From contig NZ_PXNS01000006.1 of assembly GCF_003045775.1 (NCBI RefSeq), positions 310,001-374,000 of the forward strand: a stretch of 64,000 bases of DNA. The letters are read 5' to 3'. Origin of the DNA: Halomonas litopenaei (GTDB lineage Bacteria; Pseudomonadota; Gammaproteobacteria; Pseudomonadales; Halomonadaceae). A program made the position numbers and the translations under genes. Shown piece after piece: positions 54,576 to 62,689 of this stretch. The notes below the pieces were generated by a model, which was given only the letters and a program-made list of their open reading frames with translations, did no database searches and was not told the origin of the DNA. Every line of letters begins with the position of its first letter. The stretch's first letter is position 1.

Positions 54576-57500
54576 ATGAGCAGTAACGATGAGATGGTCA
54601 GCCCGATCACGGGAAGAACCGCCCAGATGTTGGTGGTGCCACAGGATGCCGATCTTCTGGTTTGGCAGGCGGAAGAGGGCACCATCATCGACGTTGGCGG
54701 TAGACCCTCCGGCGCTGTCACCGAAGTGGTGTCGGGTAGCAACGCCAGGCCCGGTGCTGTCGACAATGCCTATGTGGATCTTGGCAGGGATCCCGGTGAT
54801 GGTGTCCAGTATGACATCAGTGTCGATACGGCAGGCAGCTACCAATTGACCCTGCGCTATGCCAACGGCAGCAACAGTGATCGTCCGTTGGCGCTTCAGG
54901 TGAATGGCGGCGTCACGACGTCGGTGAGCTTTCCTGGAACCGGTGGCTGGAGCAGCTGGCAGGAGGTGACGGTCGAACTTGAGCTTGAGCCGGGTTCGCA
55001 TCAGCTGTTTTTGTCGATCCCCACGGCGGAACAGGGTGGCGTGGGCCAGGGACCCAACCTGGATCAGCTGACACTGGTAAAGGTGGAAGACGAACCAGAT
55101 CCCGACCCTGACCCAGATCCTGATCCTGATCCTGATCCCGATCCCGATCCCGATCCCGATCCTGATCCTGATCCCGATCCGGAGCCGGAAACAGGCATCA
55201 TGTCGTTCGAGGCGGAAACCTTTACCATCGACGATCAGGAGTCGGATCCAGGCAGCCCGGCCGATACGACGGCGCGTCTGGAAGCCGATGGCGTGGATTC
55301 GCTCAGGCCTGGCTACAGTGGCGAGGGTTACCTTGACCTGGGCAACGATGTCGGCGATGCCGGGGTATTCGAAGTCACCGTGGAGGAAGGCGGCAATTTC
55401 CGACTGGACGCCCGCTACGCCAATGGAGGCAACGCTGATCGCCCCATGGCGCTCTACATTGATGGCGTCAGGGTAGGCGAGTTCGAGTTTGCTTCCACCG
55501 GGGCTGGTGATGATGGTTGGCAACGCTGGCGGGAAGAGTCGCTTGAACTCAAGCTCGAAGCCGGGACCCATTCTGTTCGCCTTGAGAATCTCACGTCAGG
55601 GGGGGCCAACCTTGACCTGGTCAAGCTGTCTCCGCTCGTCGTCGAGCCCGGCGAGCGTCCGACACTGAAGATCAACTTCCAGCCACAGGGGGCCGACGTT
55701 CCCGAGGGCTATGTCGCGGACACCGGCCAGGCCTTTGGAACACAGATGCTGGAAGTGGACGGCAAGACCTACCGCTACGGCTGGATCACCGAGCAAAGCA
55801 TTGCCGACGGAACTGAGAACGGCACCGATCCATTGTCGCTGGCGAGTCAGGGTGCTTTTACCCTGGTGGATCGCTCCGAGCGCTTCGTCGGCCTGGACCC
55901 GCGCCAGGCGACCTTTGCCCAGATGACCAGCGAGCGCGACGGCTTCGTCGATGCAGGCTGGGAAATTGAGCTGGAGCCCGGTTTCTACGAGGTGACCATG
56001 TCGGTGGGCGACGCTTCCGGCAACTTCGACGCCTTCTACGGGGTCAATGCGGAGGGTGTTGCCTTCACCGATGCCTTTGCCCCAGGGCGTCCAGACGACT
56101 TTTCCATCGATGCGACGCCGACCAATGACACCGAGGGCCTGCGTTCGGATCTGGTCACTCGGGTGGTTGAGGTGACCGATGGTCGTCTGACGCTGGATGC
56201 GCTCGACGTCGACAGCAAGAACGTCAAGCTGCAGTATCTGGAGATCCGACCGCTGCCGGACCTGACTCCGGAAGATGACCAGCCAGCGAGCCTCGACTAT
56301 GCGCACTTTACCGATGCCCGGGCCATCGCCGGTGTTGCTACCAATACCGTTGTCGTGGATCTGGACAGGGAAGACGGTAGCCTGCCCACCGGAGTCGATC
56401 CCACCTCCGATATCTTCGTCGGCGTTCAGGTGGTCGAGGGCCGAGGAGGCGCACTCCTGAAGAGCCTGAGCGATGGTTCGGTACGGTTGTTCGAGACCGT
56501 CACCGGCATCGAGGTGGCGTTTGATATCAACACCACCGGCGGTTTCGATTCACTGACCCTTTCCCCCAAGGAAACGCTGAAGCCTTTCACCAGCTATAGC
56601 CTGGTGATCGATGGCTTTCAGGATCGTGGCGACAACAGCGACAGCAGTTTGCCGACCCGGGAATTCCTGAAGTACACCAATACCTTCGTTACCGGGCCGG
56701 AACCGGATATCCTGCCCAGTGATGTGGCCTTCGAGGGAACGGTGGAGTTGAACGGTTCCGTCGACGGAGCCTTCGGTTTTACCTCCCTCGAGGTCAGCGC
56801 CGGGGGTGATGCGCTGTACGTGGTCAGCATGGGCGGCCAGATCGTGCGCTACGCGCTGGACCCTGAGGACGGCTCGCTGGGCCCCGGGGAGGCCCTGTCG
56901 CTGGCCCTGGATCCCTTCATGGAGCCCGACGCCGACGCCTTCAACAATCGGCGGGGTATCATCGGCATCGCGGTGGACCCGACCGATCCAAAGGTGTTGT
57001 GGGTGACCGACAACTATCCGATCCCGCTGTCCGGACGCGACACCTCGACCCCCGACTTCAGCGGGCGCTTGTTGAAGATTACCCTGGACGAGGGAGACGA
57101 CTTCAGCGGTAGTGCCGAAGTCTACCTGACCGGACTTCCCCGTTCGGTGGCGGACCACGTCACCAACAGCATCGAGTTTCGGGAAAATCCGGCGTTTGAT
57201 GCAGAGGCGTCGCCCACTGAACCCTCGCATCTGCTTTACCTGACCCAGGGGTCCAATACCGCCATGGGGGACGGCGACAGTGCCTGGGGCAATAGGCCCG
57301 AACGTCTGCTGTCTGCGGCGGTGTTGGAGGTGGATCCGACGCGCTCGCCGCCCGCTGGTGGCTTCGATGTCACCACCGAGCCCCTGCCGGAAGACCAGAC
57401 ACGCTTCCTCGACGTCGACAATGACCTGAAAAATGCCCCCATTCCCATGGAGGGAGGGCGCTTTCTGGCGTTTGACGACAAGGGTGTCGCCAGCGTCCAG

Positions 57501-60500
57501 GACGCTGATGGCCTCGTGCTGGAGAGCTTCTACGATCCCTTCGTCGATGATGCCGTGGTCAAGATCTTCGCCACCGGGGTCCGCAACGCCTACGATCTGG
57601 TCTGGCACTCCAATGGCTACTTGTACACGCCGACCAATGGCTCGGCGGCGGGCGGTGCCGTGCCGGATGACCCCTCGACGCTGATCGACGAATCGGCGAC
57701 CAACGTGGTCAAGCAGGATGACTATCTGTTCAGGGTCGAGCAGGGGGGGTACTACGGCCACCCGAATCCTCTGCAGGACGAGTACATCCTTAACGGCGGT
57801 AACCCCACCCGGCTGGAGGACATCAACGAGGTCACGTCCTACGATCCAGGCATCGAGCCCGACCCCAACTATCGCATCGACGATGCCTACTCGCTGGGGG
57901 AGAACCGCTCTGCCAACGGCGCGACCGAATACGTCGGTGATACCTTCGGCAATGCCTTCAAGGGCAGTCTGCTGATCACCGAGTATTCCGGAGGAGACGA
58001 CATTCGCTGGATCACGGTGAATGCCGAAGGCAAGGTCATCGGTGACGACGTTCTTCGGAATGCCGCCGGCAAGGTCATCACCTATACCGATCCTCTGGAT
58101 ATCATCGAGAACCCCGCCACAGGGCGCCTGTATCTGGTCACCCTGAACCGCCGGACCGGCGAGAGTCAGCTGGTCCGCCTGGATCCCGTCGAACCCATGT
58201 CGTCCGGAGGGGCTGGCACTGACTCGATGAGGATACTGGCAACCATCCAGGCCGAGGACAACACCCCTGACGACGGCACCAGCGCCACCATCAGCGAGGG
58301 CGGCGCTGCCGAGATCATCATCCGTGAAGGGATCGCCAGTGAGGTGCCGGGGCTACAGCCGGGCAGCTTTGGAAATGACGGCAATCTGGATGACAACGAC
58401 GGGGTCGGTGGCGGTTACGCTGATTTCGGCAGGAACTCGGACGATGCCATCACCTTTGGCTTCACCCTGGAAGCCGGTGATGGTGGTGACACCGTACTGC
58501 GGGTGCGCTATGCCAATGGTGGCTTTTCGGATCGACCTCTCGAGGTCTTCGTCAATGGCCTGAGTGTGGGTATCGCCGACTTTCCACCGGCACCGGACAG
58601 CCTCGAGGGTTCCGACCGCTGGCGTTTCTGGATGACCCAGGATATCGAGGTGAACCTGACGCCGGGCGATGTCGAGGTGCGTTTGCAGTCGGTGTCCCGG
58701 GCTGGGCCTAACGTGGATCAGCTGGAAGTGGTGCACGAGCCTTCGCCCGGTTTCGGCATCTACGAGGCCGAGGATGCACTGCTCAACGGTCCTCGAGTGA
58801 TCGAAGTGGGTGACGTGCGCGACGTCTCGGAGAACGCCTACGCCGACTTCAGGGGCACGCAAGACCAGACCATCACCTGGTCGATTCGTGTCGAAGAAGC
58901 GGGAACCTATGAAATCGGTTTCCGCTACAACCTTTCTCAGACCAAGGCGGATCGACCGCTGTCTTTCAGTATCAACGGTGTCGCCCAGGATGAACTCGAC
59001 TTCGCAGGGCTGAGTGAGAATAACGCTGACTGGATCTATCATAACGTGCTGGTCAGCCTGAAGGCGGGGATCAATACCCTGGTAGTGACCGCGCCGGCGG
59101 CGGTTGGGCCGGACATGGACCTGTTGTGGGTGCCCGACCAGTCGTTGGAAGCGATTCGGGCCGCCGTTCTCGGGCCAGCCGACGCCACCGATGGCGTGCG
59201 CATCGAGCTTGAGGATGGCATCTCGGCGCTCAGCGTCGACCCGCGAAGCGCTGACTTCTTCTTCGAGGTCGATACTCGAGGCCTCTACCGGCTCGATCTG
59301 GCGGCGAATGCCGGTGTGCTGCGTGGCGAGGATCTGGCCCTCAGTCTCAATGGCAAGCCGTTGACCGTGATGTCCTTTCCCGGAGCAGGAACGGCGGGTG
59401 AAGAGTCCTACTACGTCGAGCTGGAGCCCGGGATCGAGTACCGCCTGCACATGGTGTCCGATGATCTGTGCAGTCAGCGCATCGACTACCTGGATGTGAC
59501 GCCAGTCGCCGTCACTGCCGAGGCCGTGGCCCACCTGGAGAGTGGTGACGTCAACTACTTCAGTGATCGCCTGTTGTTCAACTATCTCGATGAAAACGAC
59601 TTTGGTGGCCCGGATCGGGACTTCAAGGAAAGTGCTACCGCCGTCATTTCCAATGATGGCAGCGACCCGCTGACCATTCTTGATGTCTCGCTGGATGGCC
59701 CCTTCGTGCTTGCTGACGCGGCGGCCCTTGAAGGGGTGACACTGGCACCGGGGGAATCGCTCGAGATCGATGTATTGTTCGATCGCGCGAATTATCGTCC
59801 GCCCGCCAGCAACGCCGATGACGGCAGCTTCTTCGGGAGTCTGAGGCTGGTGACCAACGACGCCGATGCCCCGGTCCAGGAGTTGACGCTTGCCGGGTTC
59901 TGGCAGGCTCAGGATGAGGGCGGCTGGGAACCGACCGTCGACGAGGTCTGGAATGTGGCCGGATTCGGCAACCGGATCGGCGGTATTCCGACGGACGGTG
60001 GCGCCAGAGGCTCGGCCTTCGATGACTACGGTTTCTATCGCGCCGTCAGCGAGGAGGAAGTGCTGTCGCGCTACTGGACCCTGGCCGACGGGGTCGATGA
60101 AGCCAAGGTGAGTCAGATAGTCGCACTGCATGGGGCGGGTGTGGCTGCCTTTGGACTCCACGCCTTCAAGAATACCTCCCAGGATATCAAGTTGATCCGC
60201 CACGATGCGGACCAGAACCAGTCCTTTCTGCCGCTGACCTATCTTGATCGTCAGGAACCGGCAGCCACCTTCACCCGAGACGATATTCCTGACAATTGGG
60301 GAGGCAACGATCTGTTCGGCCTCGAGGTGGCCACCCTGTCCTCCGATCCCTCGTTGAATCCTCCCGGCAAGGGCAAGCCACCGGCGGATTCGCCGGATCT
60401 GGAGCGTGGCTACTACGTTCGCGTGTTCAAGGCGCTGGACGATGAAGGTAACGAGATTCCTGATACCTATCTGGTGCTTCAGGACTATTCCGGATCCAAC

Positions 60501-60713
60501 CTCGACTACAACGACAACATGTTCGTTATCGAGGGTATCAAGCCGATGTACGAAGGCAACGGTGTCCCGCCGGAGGAAACCGACCAGGTGGTGCCATCGT
60601 CGCGCTTCACCGTGGCCGCCGAGCAGGGTGAGTCTGCGCAGGAAGTGCCCGATGTGGTCGATCCGCTGGATCTGCAGGGCCTGCCCCAGCAGCAACCCGA
60701 CGAACTGTTCTGA
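54576..60713 (+). CDS. Type I-secreted multi-CBM exoprotein with sugar-dehydrogenase-like propeller
   Basis: This encodes 2,045 aa with no signal peptide. Domains: CBM6/35-like 25-170; Asp-Pro linker 172-205; CBM 209-357; malectin-like 362-564 (TLKINFQPQGADVPEGY); Ig-like 569-709; six-bladed-type PQQ-sugar-dehydrogenase-like propeller 711-1207 (RGIIGIAVDPTDP, then FATGVRNAYDLVWHSNGYLY, FRVEQGGYYGHPNP); CBMs 1220-1517; CBM-like 1519-1647; anchor-type Ig 1649-1777; DYND domain 1779-1990 (LDYNDNMFVIEG); C-terminal signal-like tail 1991-2045. It aligns in order with residues 1895-3863 of the giant protein. One Cys (about residue 1632) was seen. No RTX repeats. It is probably secreted by module B's ABC/HlyD pair. 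Confidence 0.88.
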   Translation: MSSNDEMVSPITGRTAQMLVVPQDADLLVWQAEEGTIIDVGGRPSGAVTEVVSGSNARPGAVDNAYVDLGRDPGDGVQYDISVDTAGSYQLTLRYANGSNSDRPLALQVNGGVTTSVSFPGTGGWSSWQEVTVELELEPGSHQLFLSIPTAEQGGVGQGPNLDQLTLVKVEDEPDPDPDPDPDPDPDPDPDPDPDPDPDPDPEPETGIMSFEAETFTIDDQESDPGSPADTTARLEADGVDSLRPGYSGEGYLDLGNDVGDAGVFEVTVEEGGNFRLDARYANGGNADRPMALYIDGVRVGEFEFASTGAGDDGWQRWREESLELKLEAGTHSVRLENLTSGGANLDLVKLSPLVVEPGERPTLKINFQPQGADVPEGYVADTGQAFGTQMLEVDGKTYRYGWITEQSIADGTENGTDPLSLASQGAFTLVDRSERFVGLDPRQATFAQMTSERDGFVDAGWEIELEPGFYEVTMSVGDASGNFDAFYGVNAEGVAFTDAFAPGRPDDFSIDATPTNDTEGLRSDLVTRVVEVTDGRLTLDALDVDSKNVKLQYLEIRPLPDLTPEDDQPASLDYAHFTDARAIAGVATNTVVVDLDREDGSLPTGVDPTSDIFVGVQVVEGRGGALLKSLSDGSVRLFETVTGIEVAFDINTTGGFDSLTLSPKETLKPFTSYSLVIDGFQDRGDNSDSSLPTREFLKYTNTFVTGPEPDILPSDVAFEGTVELNGSVDGAFGFTSLEVSAGGDALYVVSMGGQIVRYALDPEDGSLGPGEALSLALDPFMEPDADAFNNRRGIIGIAVDPTDPKVLWVTDNYPIPLSGRDTSTPDFSGRLLKITLDEGDDFSGSAEVYLTGLPRSVADHVTNSIEFRENPAFDAEASPTEPSHLLYLTQGSNTAMGDGDSAWGNRPERLLSAAVLEVDPTRSPPAGGFDVTTEPLPEDQTRFLDVDNDLKNAPIPMEGGRFLAFDDKGVASVQDADGLVLESFYDPFVDDAVVKIFATGVRNAYDLVWHSNGYLYTPTNGSAAGGAVPDDPSTLIDESATNVVKQDDYLFRVEQGGYYGHPNPLQDEYILNGGNPTRLEDINEVTSYDPGIEPDPNYRIDDAYSLGENRSANGATEYVGDTFGNAFKGSLLITEYSGGDDIRWITVNAEGKVIGDDVLRNAAGKVITYTDPLDIIENPATGRLYLVTLNRRTGESQLVRLDPVEPMSSGGAGTDSMRILATIQAEDNTPDDGTSATISEGGAAEIIIREGIASEVPGLQPGSFGNDGNLDDNDGVGGGYADFGRNSDDAITFGFTLEAGDGGDTVLRVRYANGGFSDRPLEVFVNGLSVGIADFPPAPDSLEGSDRWRFWMTQDIEVNLTPGDVEVRLQSVSRAGPNVDQLEVVHEPSPGFGIYEAEDALLNGPRVIEVGDVRDVSENAYADFRGTQDQTITWSIRVEEAGTYEIGFRYNLSQTKADRPLSFSINGVAQDELDFAGLSENNADWIYHNVLVSLKAGINTLVVTAPAAVGPDMDLLWVPDQSLEAIRAAVLGPADATDGVRIELEDGISALSVDPRSADFFFEVDTRGLYRLDLAANAGVLRGEDLALSLNGKPLTVMSFPGAGTAGEESYYVELEPGIEYRLHMVSDDLCSQRIDYLDVTPVAVTAEAVAHLESGDVNYFSDRLLFNYLDENDFGGPDRDFKESATAVISNDGSDPLTILDVSLDGPFVLADAAALEGVTLAPGESLEIDVLFDRANYRPPASNADDGSFFGSLRLVTNDADAPVQELTLAGFWQAQDEGGWEPTVDEVWNVAGFGNRIGGIPTDGGARGSAFDDYGFYRAVSEEEVLSRYWTLADGVDEAKVSQIVALHGAGVAAFGLHAFKNTSQDIKLIRHDADQNQSFLPLTYLDRQEPAATFTRDDIPDNWGGNDLFGLEVATLSSDPSLNPPGKGKPPADSPDLERGYYVRVFKALDDEGNEIPDTYLVLQDYSGSNLDYNDNMFVIEGIKPMYEGNGVPPEETDQVVPSSRFTVAAEQGESAQEVPDVVDPLDLQGLPQQQPDELF
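55093..55190 (+). repeat. Hexanucleotide tract encoding an (Asp-Pro)n linker
   Basis: GATCCY units repeat about 16 times with small changes and encode the Asp-Pro run (residues 172-205) between the first two CBMs. In the giant gene the equivalent linker, after the propeller, is much shorter (44518-44541). The unit keeps the reading frame, so slippage would vary linker length. Confidence 0.85.
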
Positions 60714-60738
60714 CAGGCTTGCCACTGTCAACCGTGTG

Positions 60739-60766
60739 AATGCCGCTCCCCCGGAGCGGCATTTTT
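60739..60766 (+). terminator. Intrinsic terminator after the smaller exoprotein gene
   Basis: TGCCGCTCC pairs with GGAGCGGCA around a CCC loop, with A:T extension, followed by TTTTTC. Lies 25 bp after the stop. Confidence 0.92.
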
Positions 60767-60893
60767 CTGGGCGCCGGATCCAGAGAGTAGTTGTCGCTGT
60801 TGGCAGACACCGGGTGTTGCAGGGCGTCGACAGCGGCGAAAAGGCGACCTTTGCGTTAGGCTGGTGTCAATTTGAACGGAAGGAGTCATGCAT

Positions 60894-61076
60894 ATGCGAA
60901 CCGCTGGATGGATTGTTTTCCTGGTGATGGCCGTGTTGATGGTGGGCTGCAGCTATGACCCCGCACGGGTCTCGTCGGAGCCACTGATCATCATCGATGA
61001 CGATCATCGCGACCATCGAGATCATGACGGTGGCGACTTCTGTCCGCCGGGACAGGCCAAGAAGGGTCGTTGCTGA
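60894..61076 (+). CDS. Small lipoprotein with His/Asp-rich segment and CPPGQAKKG tail (copy 1)
   Basis: This encodes a 60-aa lipoprotein precursor. The signal segment ends in the lipobox VGC (Cys at residue 19), followed by SYDPARVSSEPL, a run of Asp/His, and the tail FCPPGQAKKGRC. The Asp/His run could bind divalent metal (inference). The ATG at 60894 is used because GGAAGGAG lies 8 nt upstream; an ATG at 60888 is too close to that site. A longer sibling follows 19 bp later. Confidence 0.8.
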   Translation: MRTAGWIVFLVMAVLMVGCSYDPARVSSEPLIIIDDDHRDHRDHDGGDFCPPGQAKKGRC

Positions 61077-61095
61077 AGGTGGCCGGGAAGTGCGC

Positions 61096-61389
61096 ATGAA
61101 GACAGTGAGTACAGCCGTACTTTTGCTCGTGCTGATGGGTCTTGCGGGATGCAGTTACGATCCCGCACGGATCAGTGCAGAGCCCTTGATCGTCGTCGAC
61201 GACCATCGTGACCGCGACTACCACCGTGACCGCGATTACCACCGTGATGACGACTGGCATGATCGCGATTGGGACCATGACCGCCATCGCCACGATGATC
61301 ACGATCATGACCATGATCGCTATTACGACGACCACGATCGGCGTGGCGACTTCTGCCCGCCGGGACAGGCCAAGAAGGGTCGCTGTTGA
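61096..61389 (+). CDS. Small lipoprotein with expanded His/Asp/Arg-rich segment and CPPGQAKKG tail (copy 2)
   Basis: This encodes a 97-aa lipoprotein precursor, paralogous to its 60-aa neighbour. Lipobox LAGC, then SYDPARISAEPLIVVDDH, then about 45 residues made almost only of Asp, His, Arg and Tyr, then the same GDFCPPGQAKKGRC tail. The expansion of the charged region suggests slippage among HRD-type codons. It is presumably an outer or inner membrane lipoprotein facing the periplasm. Function not known. The longer upstream extension of the frame (to 60997) overlaps copy 1 and is not used. Confidence 0.78.
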   Translation: MKTVSTAVLLLVLMGLAGCSYDPARISAEPLIVVDDHRDRDYHRDRDYHRDDDWHDRDWDHDRHRHDDHDHDHDRYYDDHDRRGDFCPPGQAKKGRC

Positions 61390-61465
61390 GAAGACGCCGA
61401 GTCTGACAACGGCCGCCATGCCCCCGCCACAAGGATGCCCAGGCGACAAGCGTTGAGGTCGCGTG

Positions 61466-61488
61466 AAGCCGGGCGTTCGCCCCGGCTT
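61466..61488. terminator. Short hairpin after the lipoprotein genes
   Basis: AAGCCGGG pairs with CCCGGCTT around a 7-nt loop, about 77 bp after the second lipoprotein stop and just before the AraC gene. No T tract follows, so termination is only possible. Confidence 0.35.
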
Positions 61489-61510
61489 GTCAGGCTGTTC
61501 GGTGAGCGGC

Positions 61511-62308
61511 ATGGTAGAGGTATCTTCTTCAGGCGAGGCGATCGTGAGCCGGATCGATCTCAGGACCAAGACCCTGGCCAACGAGCACGTCTCCCACGTG
61601 CACGGCTACCACCAGTTGATTCTGCCCACCTGCGGCAGTACCGAACTATCCCTTGAGGGGCGGGAGCAACGGGTCACCGCCGAGCGTGGTTGCCTGATTC
61701 CAGGCAACTGCCATCACGACTACCTGGGAGACGGCAACAATCGTACCTTCGTGCTCGACGTGCCGGTGGTCTTCGGGCTGCCGGACGTCGACGTGGCCCG
61801 ACTGTTCGAGCGACCGCGTTTCTTTGCGGTGCCCCCCGAATTGCAGCGACTTGCCGACAGCCTGATGCGGCAACTGGATCAATTCCCCACCCTGGGCAAC
61901 GATATCGCAGCGCTTCTGTTACGCGCGCTCTATCTCCATCTGGAGGCTTCCAGCGAAACCTGTGCCCCAACACGATCGACGGGCGTCAGCGGTCGGCTCG
62001 ATCTGCGTCTGCTGGACGACTGGATCGATAGGCACCTGGCCAGCGACATTCGCGTGGATGACCTGGCGTCCTTGTGCGCGCTTAGCCCCGGTCACTTCCA
62101 CGCCAGCTTTCGCCAGGCCACCGGGATGACGCCGCAGGCCTATGTTCGCCGACGCCGGTTGAGCCACGCCCAGGCGCTGATCCGTCACAGTGAGTTGCCG
62201 CTGGGGCAGATTGGGGCGCTGGTGGGCTTTCGTGACCAGGGCAGTTTTTCCCGAGCCTATCGCAGGGTTCATGGGGTGGCGCCCTCCCGGGAGCGCACAG
62301 ATCCATAG
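61511..62308 (+). CDS. AraC-family transcriptional regulator
   Basis: This encodes about 265 aa. The N-terminal half is a cupin-like effector domain (HGYHQLILPTCGSTELSLEG, CLIPGNCHHDYLGDG), and the C-terminal AraC/XylS DNA-binding domain has two HTHs (VDDLASLCALSPGHFHASFRQATGMTP and LGQIGALVGFRDQGSFSRAYRRVHG). The target could be the TRAP operon downstream (inference; the regulator is 380 bp upstream). The start is uncertain: ATG at 61511 is used, and an earlier GTG at 61463 would run through a hairpin. Confidence 0.87.
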   Translation: MVEVSSSGEAIVSRIDLRTKTLANEHVSHVHGYHQLILPTCGSTELSLEGREQRVTAERGCLIPGNCHHDYLGDGNNRTFVLDVPVVFGLPDVDVARLFERPRFFAVPPELQRLADSLMRQLDQFPTLGNDIAALLLRALYLHLEASSETCAPTRSTGVSGRLDLRLLDDWIDRHLASDIRVDDLASLCALSPGHFHASFRQATGMTPQAYVRRRRLSHAQALIRHSELPLGQIGALVGFRDQGSFSRAYRRVHGVAPSRERTDP

Positions 62309-62448
62309 GCTTTGATGAAAAGTGCCTGCGCTCGGTAATACGGCGTTAAAAACCGGATCAAGGTGCTCATTTACACCTTGTAAACTGCGCTCTCTCACCG
62401 ATTTTTGCCTTGTCTAACCATCGCTCGCCGACTTTTCAAACAATGCCT
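62305..62448. repeat. Intergenic inverted-repeat element, copy 2
   Basis: This element starts within the AraC stop codon region and spans about 144 bp. It matches the 15584-15745 copy, including AAAGTGCCTGCGCTCGGTAA, CTCATTTACACC, AACTGCGCT and CTCACCGATTTT blocks, but lacks about 15 bp in the middle. The ends are again inverted (GAAAAGTGCC with ACTTTTCAAA). Confidence 0.85.
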
Positions 62449-62689
62449 GGACAGCGATTCAGCTAGCCTCTCTCGGCTCTCGCGCTCAGCCACCTGCCAC
62501 TTTTCTCCTCTCGTCGCGGTGACGTTGTGGCCGACGACACGGTTTGCCTGAGTCCCGGGCAAGGTTTTCGTAGTCTCGGGCAAGTTGACGATGGGTTTCG
62601 CGCATAGCCTGAAAAGGAGTCACTCGGCGCCGGCCTCGATTCGGCGCCATCAACAATGACAACAACCATGACAACAACCGGAGTTACTG
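62449..62689. promoter_or_regulatory. Promoter region of the TRAP operon
   Basis: About 240 bp between the repeat element and the TRAP binding-protein gene. It ends in CGGAG six bases before the ATG. A direct repeat ATGACAACAACC (62656 and 62668 areas) is just upstream. No clear promoter box was picked. Confidence 0.4.

Noticed and set aside
36800..60713. RTX toxins or haemolysin
   Set aside because: No Gly-Gly-x-Gly-x-Asp nonapeptides were found in either exoprotein.
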